DNA from: Semisulcospira habei
Taxonomy: Eukaryota; Mollusca; Gastropoda; Semisulcospiridae
Reading direction: 5' to 3'
DNA length: 64,000 bases
Assembly (NCBI GenBank): GCA_036245525.1
Contig: BTPG01000004.1
Span: 13,687,343-13,751,342 of the forward strand
The translations under genes and the position numbers were made by a program. Shown in pieces: positions 12,364 through 23,041 of the stretch; position 1 is the first letter of the stretch; each line of letters begins with the position of its first letter. A model generated the notes under the pieces. That model saw only the letters and a list, made by a program, of their open reading frames with translations, was not told where the DNA came from and did no database searches.

Positions 12364-12781
12364 TTCTTCTAGCAATATAAAGTCCAGTAAAATAAACAAA
12401 TGTCATTCCCACTAGAACAAAGATTATCTCTCCATTTCTTTGTTCTGTACTTGGTTTGTAATAGTCACTTAGTTTTGGTTTCAGGATAGACATGTCTTCA
12501 ACTGTGACAAGATAGTATTCACGGATTGCTTCGTCTGTATTTGAAAACGTATGTTGTGCGTGGCCTTCAAGCCTCAATCTTTCATTGATGAAATCAAGTT
12601 TTTAAATTCTTTACTTCTCATAATCCTGTTGGGCTTGTGCAAGTTTCTCAGACGCTTCATTGTGACGTTTCATTTCTTCTGCAGATTCTTCTCTACCCAT
12701 TTTTGAAAAGAGATAATTAGACCCACTGAAAGCCAATGCATTAACCATTGCACCTCCTATCATAATAGCTATCGTCGCCAT
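12341..12781 (-). pseudogene. Conserved Polinton two-membrane-segment protein, two in-frame stops
   Basis: The ATG at 12781 begins MATIAIMIGGAMVNALAF, an N-terminal membrane segment. A charged helical region (EEMKRHNEASEKLAQAQQ) follows. TAA codons lie at 12611-12613 and 12602-12604. The same frame then continues through KLDFINERLRLEGHA, LSDYYKPSTEQRNGE and a second membrane segment (IIFVLVGMTFVYFTGLYI) to 12341. The continuity of frame and composition shows one gene of about 146 codons. I recognise it as a small protein that recurs in invertebrate Polintons; its role is unknown, possibly a membrane component of the virion. Confidence 0.75.
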
Positions 12782-12820
12782 ACTTATTTTTATTTACATA
12801 GAAACATTTTCTGGAATAAT

Positions 12821-13024
12821 TCACTGCTTAACGAGAAAGTCTTTTGTCGCAATTGACGCTGTAATGACTGCAATTAGTTTAGCATTGTCTTCAATGTCTA
12901 ATCTGCTCAAGTCTGCTGATTTCATTTTGAGTAGACTTTTTCCCAGCATAGAATAAGCTACTGCTAATCCACTTATCACGGCAGAGTGATAGACAAGGTT
13001 CATTATGTTCTTTGAGTCATTCAT
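12821..13024 (-). CDS. Small hydrophobic Polinton protein (67 aa)
   Basis: The ATG at 13024 follows CCTTAAAAA. The protein reads MNDSKNIMNLVYHSAVISGL, with a hydrophobic N-terminal half (AVISGLAVAYSMLG) and a second weakly hydrophobic stretch (LIAVITASIATKDFL). It sits between two other minus-strand membrane-protein genes with short spacers, as in other invertebrate Polintons. Function unknown; intact. Confidence 0.7.
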   Translation of the reverse strand: MNDSKNIMNLVYHSAVISGLAVAYSMLGKSLLKMKSADLSRLDIEDNAKLIAVITASIATKDFLVKQ

Positions 13025-13059
13025 TTTTTAAGGCAAGAAAAATTAAAATAATATTTTTA

Positions 13060-13971
13060 TTAGTGCATGATAAATGGGTCAACGGCTTTGGGTGTTACTG
13101 GTAATGTGGCAACTTCTGGTTTTGTTTTTGGAGTGTCTGATTTTTTGGACACTGTACGAGTCTGTGGTTTGTATTTTTTATATAATTGATAACCTACGTA
13201 ACCAAATCCGACAACAAATCCGGCAATTATATATTTTGTTGTTTGAGGTTCGGGGTCAGGGTCAGACTTAGTTGTTTGTCTCTCACTTTGATGAGGGTGT
13301 GTCAGTATTGACACTGGTCCTGAAGGTGTTGACGCCTGGTCAGTCACATGAGCGTTTTCTGTTTGCGCTTGACGCTGTAATTTTTTTTGCCTGTTCCATT
13401 CGGCTAATTTTTTCCTGCCTCTATTCGACCTGGGCTTTTAGCCTTAGTCACAATTTGAACCTGCGTCAAAACTGGACTGTGGTTCGGTTGTGGAGTCATC
13501 TGGGTTTCGTCCATTTTCTTCTGCAGTAAAATTTATTTTTGAAAAATCAATATGACTCCCGGTAACAAGAAGTGTTACGACAGGTGCAAGGTAATTTCCA
13601 AACTTGTAAAACATGACACATGCTAATTTGCCAATTGTACTTGAAACAATAGGATTGCTTTCAAGGTCGTGTGATAGGCTGTCACTATCCACAGGTAGAA
13701 AGTGACTCACTGCTTTTGTGTATAGGCATACAAGAGATCGACTCAAATCACGAGGCATTAGTGAGGCAATGTGGTTTTCATATTTCAAATGAAGCTTGAT
13801 TAGTTTGTCAGAGGTTAGAGATTCAATATCCTCTGTAATGTATTGTCTTCCTAGATAAGTCTTTGACTTGCCTGAGACAATCACAGACAAAAGCCGCTGT
13901 TTCTTAGAGTCTAAGTCTTTGTTCTCTACAGCATTGATATCATTCAATAGAAGGATTTCATCAGGGTTCAT
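13060..13971 (-). pseudogene. ~303-codon Polinton membrane-anchored protein, two in-frame stops
   Basis: The ATG at 13971 follows ACAATATAA. The first 175 codons read MNPDEILLLNDINAVENK and are mostly helical and soluble. TAA codons lie at 13444-13446 and 13438-13440. The frame then stays open to 13060 through a basic stretch (SNRGRKKLAEWNRQ), a proline-rich linker, a membrane segment (YIIAGFVVGFGYVGYQLY) and a lysine/threonine-rich tail. The tail would otherwise have only a GTG start at 13347, so a single gene with two nonsense mutations is the better reading. The family recurs in invertebrate Polintons; function unknown, possibly capsid- or membrane-associated. Confidence 0.72.
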
Positions 13972-15418
13972 TTATATTGTTATTTAAAAAAAAAAAAAAA
14001 AATTAATTTACTAACCCATACCCTGTGGGCTGATCTGTCTTTAAAATGAGCTTTAGATGCTTAGTTGATTTCAGTTTATTTTTTACATCATCACGTTCAT
14101 GCTTATTTGGGATGACGTCGTTTTCTCTGAGACAGTCTTCAAAGCTGTCACGATCCTTACAGTAAAACAAACAGATAAACTTTAACTGTTCTCGAAAATC
14201 TTTTAGTACAGCATTATATTTCTGAGTGAGAATCCATACACTAATGTTTGCATGTCTGCCACTGAAGGCAAGTTCTGATAGAGTGTTTCTCTTCTTGACA
14301 ATGTCTTTTTCTGCAGAACAGTCATCAACTATGAACAACGTTGGCTGTCCTTCAAATTGCTTGTAAAAATATTGTAAGTCTTGGGTTTCGCCAGAAAGAA
14401 GAACAAAGACTGGTTTGACGAAAACGATGTAGAGATCCAGGAACACCTAGCAAAAAAAAGAGCCGCCCATCAGGCCCACCTAGCCCAGCCTTCCTGCCCT
14501 GTGAGGAAGTCTGCCTTCTGCCTCGTCTGCAGCAGTCTCCAGCGCAAGCTCAGAGATCTCCAGAATGAGTGGTGGACCAGACTTGCACAGAGGACCCAGC
14601 TTTGTGCTGACAATGGTGACTACAGAGGCTTCTACGAAGCACTGAAAGCAGTGTATGGCCCCAGGCACCTGGTACAAAGTCCCCTGCGAAGCGCGAATGG
14701 CCAGGCACTCCTCACAGATAATACCTCCATCTTGAACCGCTGGTCGGAATACTTTCAGAGCCTCTTCAGCGCTGAGCGCACTGTTCAAGAAGCAGTCGTC
14801 CTACAAATCCCACACCTCCCAGTAAAGGTTGAATTGGACGAACCGCCCACCGCTGAAGAGACCCTCACAGCCATCCACCAGCTCAAGAGTGGCAAAGCAG
14901 CAGGCATTGATGGAATACCGCCAGAGATCTGGAAACATGGAGGCACAGCACTGCACAACAAGCTCCATGACCTCTTTCTCTGCTGCTGGGAGGAAGGAAC
15001 ACTACCAAAAGATCTCCGTGATGCAGTCGTTATCACCCTGTACAAGAACAAAGGCGAAAAGTCTGACTGTTCCAACTATCGGGAAATTACCCTGCTGTCC
15101 ATTGCTGGGAAAATCCTTGCAAGGCTGCTCCTGAATCGGCTGGTACCTGCCATCGCTGAAGACCAACTCCCAGAGGGCCAGTGTGGCTTCAGAGCAAGTT
15201 AGTTAGTTATTTGGGTTTAATGCCGAGCAGGCGACTAAGGCCATCTCACGGCGGGATAGGTAAAAATCTGGTCAGCCAGACTAAAAGCAAGGTCTTAAGA
15301 CAAGATGTAAATATAGATTAAAAATCTCAGGCTAAAATGTCGCACATGTCTTTAAAAGAAATGTCTACAGACTCTCAAAAAGGGCAAAATAAAAAAGATT
15401 CACATAGTCTATGAATGC

Positions 15419-18400
15419 TCAAATCTTGTTAAAAATATTGCATGCTCGCAAGAAATTGAAGATTTTGTCCGGGGGAACATCCCGGAACAAAACCTTCAAG
15501 GAGTCTGCTGTAAAGTGTTTATATATGGTGTCAATTAGCTCAGCACAATACAGCAAAAAGTGTCGAACAGAAAACTGCTCATCACAGGCAAAACACCATG
15601 GACGCTTATCCTGTTTAAGTAAGTAAGAGTGCGTAACATACGTGTGCCCGATGTGGAGCCGAGCAAGGACAGTCTCCTCACGGCGGCTGCCGCAGCGGAA
15701 AGGTAGACTGTCTGACAACTTAGGAAGAGCTTCATGAAGCTTGTTCCCTTCCTCTTTGTCCCACTCGGACTGCCACTCGCGGGCTATGTACGCACTAATC
15801 ACAGGTTTAAAATCACTATAGACAGTCTGTGTGTCAGGGACAGGGTCACTGCGGGCACTGTTGGCAGCAAAATCTGCGATTCTGTTGCCTTCGATGCCCA
15901 CATGGCCTGGGACCCAAATAAAAATGATGTCATAATATTCCTTCATCAAGTCTGCGTAAAGCTCTCTAATCTGCACCAGCAGTGGATGGTCTGTTCCCGC
16001 GCCCTGAAGGGCCTGCAGGGCAGAAAGAGAGTCAGACAGAATCAGGAAGTTCCTTTCCCGAGACTGATAGGCATGCTTGAGTGCCAGCAGAATTGCCTGC
16101 AGTTCTGCACTAAATACAGAGGAATGGTCAGGGAGACGGAGCTTAAATGGGCGTTTAGGATGGCGAGAGGACACTGCAGCCGCAGCCACCTACCCATCCT
16201 CAGACTTGGACCCATCCGTATAAAGACGACAATAGCCAGGAAAAATTGAAAGGAGTTCATTGAGGCTCTGTTGGTATATGGCTGGTGGAGTACAATCCTT
16301 CTTGTTGGCAGTCAAGTCCAGCAAGATGTCAGGAACTGGTAGTAGCCAGGGTGGAGTGACGTGTTGCAGAGATTCCGAAACTTTGTCCAGGTCCACTCCA
16401 GCCGCCTGCAGATGAGGTCGGACACGGAAGGAAAGTGGATGGACAGCTCCCGGATGGGCATCGTAAATCTCTGCAAACGACGGGTTAAAAACACAATCAT
16501 AGGCAGGATTTTCTGGATGGGCCTTCAGCTTCAGAACGTAGCTGAGCATGAGGCGGATGCGGCGGAGCCTGAGAGAAGGCTCCCCTGCCTCTGCATACAG
16601 ACTAGGAACTGGAGATGTCCTGAAGGCTCCCAGACATATGCGCAGACCTTGATGGTGAATTGTGTTCAGACGCTGTAGAACAGACTTGGAAGCCGAGCCA
16701 TATACCACAGAGCCGTAATCCAGTTTGGACCGAACAAGGGCCCGGTACAGTCGAAGTAAGACGATGCGGTCTGCACCCCAGTCAGTACGACCAACGACAC
16801 GAAGAATGTCGAGGGCCTTCCGACAAGAGGTTCTAAGGTAGTTAACATGGTTGCAGAAGGTCAATCTTTTGTCAAAGATGACCCCCAAAAACTTTGCCTC
16901 TTCGGCCACCTTAATTGGCACTCCAGCAATGCTCAGGTTAGGTTCTGGAAAAAATTTCGTCTGGTTAGTAAAATGCACACAGACTGTCTTGGAGGGCGAG
17001 AATCTGAATCCATTGAGAGACACCCACCCCTGGATTCGATCAACGCACAGCTGCAAGCGCCTCTCAAGGGACGCAAGTCCTCGACCTCGTGCACACAAAG
17101 CAAAGTCGTCCACAAACAAAGAGCATTCAGAATCATCCTTGACGGCCTTTACAATGTTATTTATTTTAATGTTAAATAAAACAGGAGATAGAATACTGCC
17201 CTGCGGGACACCCATCTCCTGTTCAAAGGAGTCGGAGAGGGTGGAGCCCACACGGACATGGAACGACCTGTTGGACAAACAATTGTGAATAAAAACGGGC
17301 AGATGCCCTTTAAAACCCATGTCCGACAAATCAGACATTATACCATGCTTCCAGGTACTGTCATATGCCTTTTCAAGATCAAAGAAAATTGCATAGACAT
17401 GCTGCTTGTTGACAAAAGCATCTCGGATAAAAGACTCAAAGCGGACTAGATGGTCAGTTGTACTACGGAAGCGCCGGAAACCGCACTGGAGGTCTGTGAT
17501 GAGACCCTGTGACTCAAGATGCCACACCAGTCGGTTAGTTAGTTAGTTAGTTATTTGGGTTTAACGCCGAGCAGGCGACTAAGGCCATCACACGGCGGCA
17601 CACCAGTCGGGCGTTGACCAAGCGTTCCATAGTTTTACATAAACATGATGTCAAAGCTATTGGCCGGTAGTTGCCCGGGTCGGAAGGATCCTTACCCGGC
17701 TTGGGAATTGGCACAACCACAGCCTGGCGCCAAGATGGCGGAAAATGACCGGTTACCCAGATATGGTTAAAGGCCTTGAGAAGTACAAAGAGTGAATCCT
17801 CAGGCAGATGTGTTATGAGCTGATAATGGATGGTACCTAATCCAGCAGCAGAGTCAGTACATTTCTGCATGGCTTGCTGCAATTCTGAAAACGTAAAAGG
17901 GGCATTATAGTCTTCCAAGTTATCCGATATAAAATCACAAGCACAAGATTCACGCTTCTCCTTCTCTCTCTGGAAGAAAGGTGAATAATGCTCTGTTGAA
18001 GAATTATGGGAAATGGTGGAGGCAAGCAAATTGGCCACAGCCTTTTTATCTGTGACCAAACTGGCATCATCTCTAAGATGGCCGACAGAAGCCGAGCCAC
18101 CCCTGCCCCTAATTCTTCGAACAGCCTTCCAGACTTTTTGGGACGGAGTCCTAGAAGATAAAGATGAGACGAAGCGTCTCCAGGAAGCACGGCGTTCACG
18201 TTTAAAAATATAACGGGCTTTCGCCCGCTGTCTTTTAAAGGTTAAAATATTTGCTTGCGACGGATTACGAAAAGCACGTCGCTGAGCAGATTTGCGCATT
18301 GTTTGGGCCTTGCGGCACTCTTCATTGAACCATGGTACTCTCGGCTTCCGAGGGAGTGATGTGGAAGTTCTAGGGATGGTTTCACCTGCAACCTCCAACA

Positions 18401-19187
18401 AAATAGAAGTAAAACAAGAAACAGGTTCTTCAGCTGACATGACCACCTCCTCTGTAAGACGAGACTGACAGAGAGAGGCAAACAGAGACCAGTTAGCTTT
18501 CTTGAGATTCCAGCGCCCCACCGGCGAATCCTCCTCACAGCTGACCGATGACAGGACTACTGGGAAGTGGTCACTACCACACAGGTCGTCGTGAACCTTC
18601 CAGTCAAAGTCCAGCATGAGAGAAGGATCACACACAGTGAGGTCTAGAACAGAACTAGATCCGGAACCTGAGTTAGAGTATGCAGGTGAGCCATCGTTAA
18701 AGACACATAGGTTAAGTTGAGAAAAAACATCTTCTAACATCTGACCTCTGCCATCATAGTGGTCACTACCCCAAAGGTGAGCATGACCGTTAAAATCCCC
18801 CATGAGAATAAAGGGAGGGGGCAGTTGATCTACTAAGTTAAAAATATCATTGCTACAGACCCGCAGTGATGGTGGCAGGTAAATACTGCATATGGTTATG
18901 GTCTTTTTTAAGGTAACCCGAGCAGCGACAGCCTGAAGACAGGTGTCGATGCTAACGGGGCTACATAAAATTTGGCTACTAATGAGAAGAGCCGCTCCAC
19001 CCGAGCGCCTCTCCGAATCAGAGCCTTTATGTATAACATTAAAACCATTAAAAGACACAGGGTCAGAAGTCTTCAGGTAAGTCTCCTGAAGAGATATGAC
19101 TGAGGGGTTATAGAACTTGACTAAAAGACGTAATTCCTCAAAGTTAGCTCGAAAACCACGACAATTCCACTGAAGCAAAGAGTCCAT
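15419..19187 (-). pseudogene. I-group LINE ORF2: endonuclease, reverse transcriptase, RNase H; two lesions
   Basis: The start is an ATG at 19187, two bases after the ORF1 stop. The endonuclease (first ~220 residues) has LQWNCRGFR, SLQETYLK, GDFNGHAHLWGSD and the C-terminal SDHFPV. The RT has NYRPIALTSC, FFDLEKAYDSTW, GVPQGSILSPVLF and FVDDFALCARG. The RNase H domain has LYTDGSKS, FSAELQAIL, LILSDSLSAL and VPGHVGIEGNRIAD, all four catalytic positions. Lesions are a 64-bp insertion at 17535-17598, which shifts the frame inside the RT, and TAG at 16190-16192 at the start of RNase H, in a frame that continues immediately afterwards. It ends at 15419. Confidence 0.92.
17523..17610. mobile_element. 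64-bp LINE-tail insertion in LINE ORF2, with 12-bp TSD
   Basis: CACACCAGTCGG occurs at 17523-17534 and 17599-17610. The 64 bp between them start TTAGTTAGTTAG and end CACGGCGG, the same 3'-terminal sequence of the I-group LINE in which they sit. The internal end of the fragment is the same nucleotide (GGCGG) as in the insertion at 8870-8922. Confidence 0.93.
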
Positions 19188-19189
19188 GA

Positions 19190-20629
19190 TTAAGTCTTAT
19201 CTGGGGGTAAGGAGTTTTTCCCCCCTTTTTCCTTTACCTTGGAAGGAGTTGAAGAAACAGAGTGGGGCCGGCTCCCGGGCCTCCTTTGGTTCTTCGGAGA
19301 GGAAGGGGGTGGAGCTGCCGCAGCATCAGCAACAACAACTTCCACTCCCTCCATCCGCTCCTCCAGTGCAGTATATTTGTTTTGAAGGGGAACATCTGTG
19401 TTCCCCTTCTGGGCCCGTGCGCACAGCGGTCCCATAGATTTCTTAGACGTCTGGTCCTGGGCAGCGTTCCTGCCGCTAGAGTTAGCGGCCTTAGAAGGCT
19501 GACCAGAGCCAGAAGCCTTTGGAGTTGACTGACTAACAGGTTTGGGTGGGGGCTGAGGCTTTGGGGCAACAGAAGGCGGCACAACCGGACCGGCAGTGTC
19601 CGCCTTCTGCGTTCCCTGGCTCCTTGTCACCACCGGAGGAGGGTTACTCTCCAGGGGCGAGATGAGCCGAGGCTCCGCCCCCAACCAAGAAGTTGGGGTC
19701 TGACATGAAAAGTCTTTGGTGGGGCGCTTGCCTGCCACCGCTGCACTAAAAGTATACACTGAGGTGTTAGAGGTTGGGGCAGCCGCAGCTGCACCAGGGC
19801 CTTCAACCAGTTTTTTGGCATCCAGAAAGGACAGCCCCTTTTCCACACGCACCTGCTGAATCTTGCACTCGGATATCCAACGAGGGCATTTCTTATCCGA
19901 AGCCATATGCGCTCCCTGGCAATTCACACACAGGGGGGTGGCTGTGCAGGACTCAGCAGAGTGTCCGGGCCTAGTGCAACGGGCGCATGAAGCCTCTGCC
20001 TGACGGCATGTCTTCTGCCCATGGCCATACTTTTGGCACTTAAAGCACCGGAGGGGGAGAGGGAAGTACTTTTTCACTCTCAGGGAGTAGTAACCTCCCC
20101 AGATGGTAGTAGGAGGGGTGGGGGTGCCAAACGTCAGGATGATGGTAAGGAGACGGATCTCCCCACCACCTCGCTTGGAAGCGAAGCGCCTGACGTAAGT
20201 CACCCCCTGAGACTTAAGGTTCCTTACATGTTCATCTTCTGACAGTTCTGCCAAAGCTTGATCTTTGATTACGCCTCTTGACGAATTCATAGTTTTGTGG
20301 GGTGTGACTTCCACAGGAGTGTCTCCGATGGAAGAGAGCCCCAGTAGCCCGCTGGAGTGTGCCCGAGTACGGCACTCCACCAGCAAGTCACCAGACCTGA
20401 GGCGCTGGGCGTCAGGCCTGCCAACACGGCTCCTGAGGGTCTCCCCCACCAGAAAAGGATGCAGCTTGGTAACTGGTTTCTCCTTCACCTTGCTATGGAC
20501 AATGAGGAAGCGAGGCCATACGGCCGACGCCTGAGGTGTCGCTTCCTCACAGTCTGAATCACTGTCATGTTCAATATCGGTGTCTATGTGCCGTTTCTGT
20601 GCTAGTTTTGTTTTTTTGGTTTTATCCAT
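19190..20629 (-). CDS. I-group LINE ORF1, gag-like protein with three CCHC knuckles (479 aa)
   Basis: This would be the nucleic-acid-binding partner that packages the LINE RNA. It starts MDKTKKTKLAQKRHIDTD. An RRM-like region with EVTPHKTMNSSRGVI and TYVRRFASKRG occupies roughly residues 100-190. Three zinc knuckles follow: CFKCQKYGHGQKTC, CARCTRPGHSAESC and CVNCQGAHMASDKKC. The C-terminal third is proline/serine/lysine-rich and low complexity. The frame is intact and abuts ORF2 with a 2-bp gap, as in many I-group elements. Confidence 0.9.
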   Translation of the reverse strand: MDKTKKTKLAQKRHIDTDIEHDSDSDCEEATPQASAVWPRFLIVHSKVKEKPVTKLHPFLVGETLRSRVGRPDAQRLRSGDLLVECRTRAHSSGLLGLSSIGDTPVEVTPHKTMNSSRGVIKDQALAELSEDEHVRNLKSQGVTYVRRFASKRGGGEIRLLTIILTFGTPTPPTTIWGGYYSLRVKKYFPLPLRCFKCQKYGHGQKTCRQAEASCARCTRPGHSAESCTATPLCVNCQGAHMASDKKCPRWISECKIQQVRVEKGLSFLDAKKLVEGPGAAAAAPTSNTSVYTFSAAVAGKRPTKDFSCQTPTSWLGAEPRLISPLESNPPPVVTRSQGTQKADTAGPVVPPSVAPKPQPPPKPVSQSTPKASGSGQPSKAANSSGRNAAQDQTSKKSMGPLCARAQKGNTDVPLQNKYTALEERMEGVEVVVADAAAAPPPSSPKNQRRPGSRPHSVSSTPSKVKEKGGKNSLPPDKT

Positions 20630-21305
20630 ATTATATTAGTAGAGATATTCATCCCCCGGGGGTCCCCGCCCGCCACCGAGCCCAACAAGGGAAAGTGCAA
20701 CTGTCGGCGGGTCTCCAGCCGACGCACAATGGAGACTGCCCGAAAGATATACTCAAGGGGGTAAGCCCGATTGAACCGTTTGAGCCACCGCCTTCTATCA
20801 CACCGTTGAATGCAGGGGAATACTGGCGTAAAGCACCTAATCAGCAGCAGAAGCTATAGCATGGTGCCCCGCATAGCAACCCGCATGTCAACAGTGGGAT
20901 AGGGCTCAACGTGACAAGAGCCGATTGACTAGGCCGGTACGACTAGCCTCCCGTTTAGGTAGAAGTCAAGGCCGAAGTGGAGTGTTGGCACCAGTGAGCC
21001 GCAGCCCAAAGGGAACCTCAGCCACCAGGATCCTCTTCTCCCCCGACACGGGTCTCCAAGCACGGCAAACACTTAGGATCCAAAGGACCAAAAAGTCACG
21101 AGTATTTTTAAGGACCAATCCAACATGGTACGACCTAGGTTAGCACAGCTCCTTAAAAACCGGACCAGTGAAAAGGCTGAACAACATATCTGCTGACATC
21201 AAGTCCGAATCCTGGACAAAGATGGCACCCGTCCGCTAGCCCATTCAGTCAGGGACGGAGCGGACTACCCACCTACGCCACGTGGAGGCCGGTGCCGGGT
21301 AGGCA
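20630..21305 (-). other. 5' UTR of the I-group LINE
   Basis: About 680 bp between the right target duplication and the ORF1 start. It contains no long frame. As in related LINEs it presumably carries an internal promoter, but no motif could be verified by eye. Confidence 0.6.
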
Positions 21306-23041
21306 CTTCAGAGCAAACAGGAGCACCACCGATATGGTCTTTGTGCTGAGACAGCTACAGGAGAAGTGCCGCGAGCAGAACAAAGGGCTGTACGTAACAT
21401 TTGTCGACCTAACAAAAGCGTTCGACACTGTGAGCAGGCAAGGCATGTGGCAGATCCTGGAGCGACTTGGCTGTCCCCCAAAGTTCCTAAACATGATTGT
21501 CCAGCTACACGAGGACCAGCAAGGCCAGGTCAGACTCAACAATGACCTCTCAGAACCATTTCCTATTCTCAACGGCGTAAAGCAGGGCTGCGTGCTGGCA
21601 CCGACCCTCTTCACCATCTTTTTTAGCATGATGATGAAGCAGGCCACAGTGGACCTCGATGATGACGATGCAGTGTACATCAGGTATCGTCTCGATGGCA
21701 GCCTGTTCAATCTCAGACGACTGCAGGCCCACACGAAAACCCTAGACGAACTGATTCGTGAGCTGCTTTTTGCTGATGATGCTGCCCTCGTTGCACACAC
21801 AGAGAGAGCCCTGCAGCGCATCACGTCTTGCTTCGCAGATGCTGCCCAGCTCTTTGGACTCGAGGTCAGTCTGAAAAAGACAGATGTCCTCCATCAGCCG
21901 GCACCCAAGACAGTGTATCGCCCTTCTCACATCACCATTGGCGAGTCTGAACTAAAGTCAGTGCACCAGTTTACTTACCTTGGCTGCATTATCACGTCGG
22001 ACGCCAAGCTGGACAAGGAGCTTGACAGCAGGCTGGCAAAAGCGAACAGCGCTTTCGGGCGACTTTTCAAGCGGGTGTGGCACAATCAACAGCTGAAAAC
22101 AGGCACCAAGATCAGCATGTACAGAGCTGTGGTCCTCACCACCCTGCTGAATGGTTCCGAGTCCTGGGCCCTCTACCGCAGCCAACTACGACTCCTCGAA
22201 CGCTTCCACCAGCGCTGCCTGCGTACCATCCTGGGCATTCACTGGAGTTACTATGTCACCAACGTCGAGGTCCTTGAACAGGCTGAAACTGTGAGCATCG
22301 AGGCTTTGCTGCTGCGGACACAGCTCCGCTGGGCGGTGCATGTCTCCAGGATGGAGGATCATCGCCTACCAAAGATCACCCTGTTCGGCGAGCTTGCTAC
22401 TGGACACCGTGACAGAGGGGCACCAAAGAAGAGATACAAAGACTGTCTCAAGAAGTCACTTAGTGCCTGCCAAATCGACCACCACCAGTGGTCTTCGCTT
22501 GCTGCGGACCGTGACACCTGGCGCTCCACCATTTACAAGGCAGCTGTCTCCTTTGAGGACTCTCACAGAGCTAGCCTTAAGGACAAGCGGCTCAGGAGAA
22601 AAAACAGAGATGCCGCAGCTCAGAACCCTGGCCATACCTTCCCCTGCAGCCACTGTGGTCGAACCTGCCTGTCTCGGATTGGCCTCCGCAGCCACGAACA
22701 AGCCTGCAGACGTCGTGGGCAACTCCTATAAAATCTTCGTTCGCGAAGTCAAGCCAAGAAAAAAAAAAAAAAAAAAAAAAAAAAGTCATTCAGTTTTTTC
22801 TCAGGGTCGACTAAATAAATGTTGCTGTCAGTCCAAATGAATAAACGGTTGTGATAAGCTTTGTTGTGTTTGATTGTTGGACAAAATATTACAATGTTTT
22901 CAAAATGATGAAGGTATCTTGTTTGTAATATATTAAGTACAAATTCAGTTTTACCACACCCTGTGGCACCACAAAATAATCCACAGTGTGGATCGAGTGT
23001 CATTAATTAAGCTCCGGTTCATTTTAATACACAATATAATT

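Larger units (their letters stand above)
15187..21316 (-). mobile_element. I-group LINE (EN-RT-RNase H), apparently full length, with 11-bp TSD
   Basis: CTTCAGAGCAA lies at 15187-15197 and 21306-21316, so the element proper is 15198-21305 (6108 bp), minus strand. It has a 5' UTR of about 680 bp, ORF1, ORF2 and a roughly 220-bp 3' UTR ending in TAACTAAC repeats instead of poly(A). EN, RT and RNase H in one ORF2 plus a CCHC ORF1 place it in the I group (I/Nimb-like; the exact family is inference). Only one insertion and one nonsense mutation are seen, so it is young. Confidence 0.92.
14381..22731 (+). pseudogene. Reverse transcriptase with C-terminal C2H2 finger, interrupted
   Basis: The left part (to 15197) contains DWFDENDVEIQ, KSGKAAGIDGIPPEIWK and NYREITLLSIAGKI (RT fingers). 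The right part (from 21317) contains FVDLTKAFDTVSRQG (motif A), GVKQGCVLAPTLF (motif B), LLFADDAAL (motif C, both aspartates intact), FTYLGCIITSDAKLDKE and a C-terminal FPCSHCGRTCLSRIGLRSHE finger. The frame is open on both sides of the inner element and in register across the CTTCAGAGCAA target duplication. Before the inner insertion this copy had an intact RT frame, although its 5' end was missing. Confidence 0.9.
14376..22787 (+). mobile_element. Poly(A) non-LTR retrotransposon inserted in the ATPase gene (AAGTC duplication)
   Basis: The insert runs from 14381 to 22782 and ends in about 25 adenines preceded by a stop codon at 22731. The 5' end is truncated: no endonuclease is present and the open frame starts mid-protein. 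The 5-bp duplication is short and partly ambiguous with the A tail, but it restores the ATPase frame exactly. The element is split by a complete I-group LINE (15198-21305). The clade is uncertain; the C-terminal zinc finger and RT spacing are of an RTE-like type common in aquatic animals. Confidence 0.88.
14003..23003 (-). pseudogene. FtsK/HerA-type DNA-packaging ATPase (A32-like), split by nested LINEs
   Basis: This motor would pump DNA into capsids. The 5' part (23003-22788) begins MTLDPHCGLF and carries Walker A GATGCGKT at residues 12-19. The 3' part (14380-14003) carries Walker B (TLFIVDDCS) and a downstream VWILTQKYN segment of the ATPase core. The two parts are separated by a poly(A) LINE, itself carrying a second LINE. 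AAGTC occurs at both junctions (14376-14380 and 22783-22787), and the frame of one part continues directly into the other across that duplication. No point lesion is seen in either part. Together the parts are about 195 codons. Confidence 0.9.

Noticed and set aside
13060..13347. A separate 95-residue membrane-protein gene starting at 13347
   Set aside because: The start would be GTG without the usual AT motif, and the same frame is open upstream to two adjacent TAA codons that follow the 175-codon frame. One broken gene is simpler.
14381..14446. An extended N-terminus for the 3' ATPase part reading MFLDLYIVFVKPVF
   Set aside because: These codons lie in the inserted LINE beyond the AAGTC duplication and are not part of the ATPase gene.
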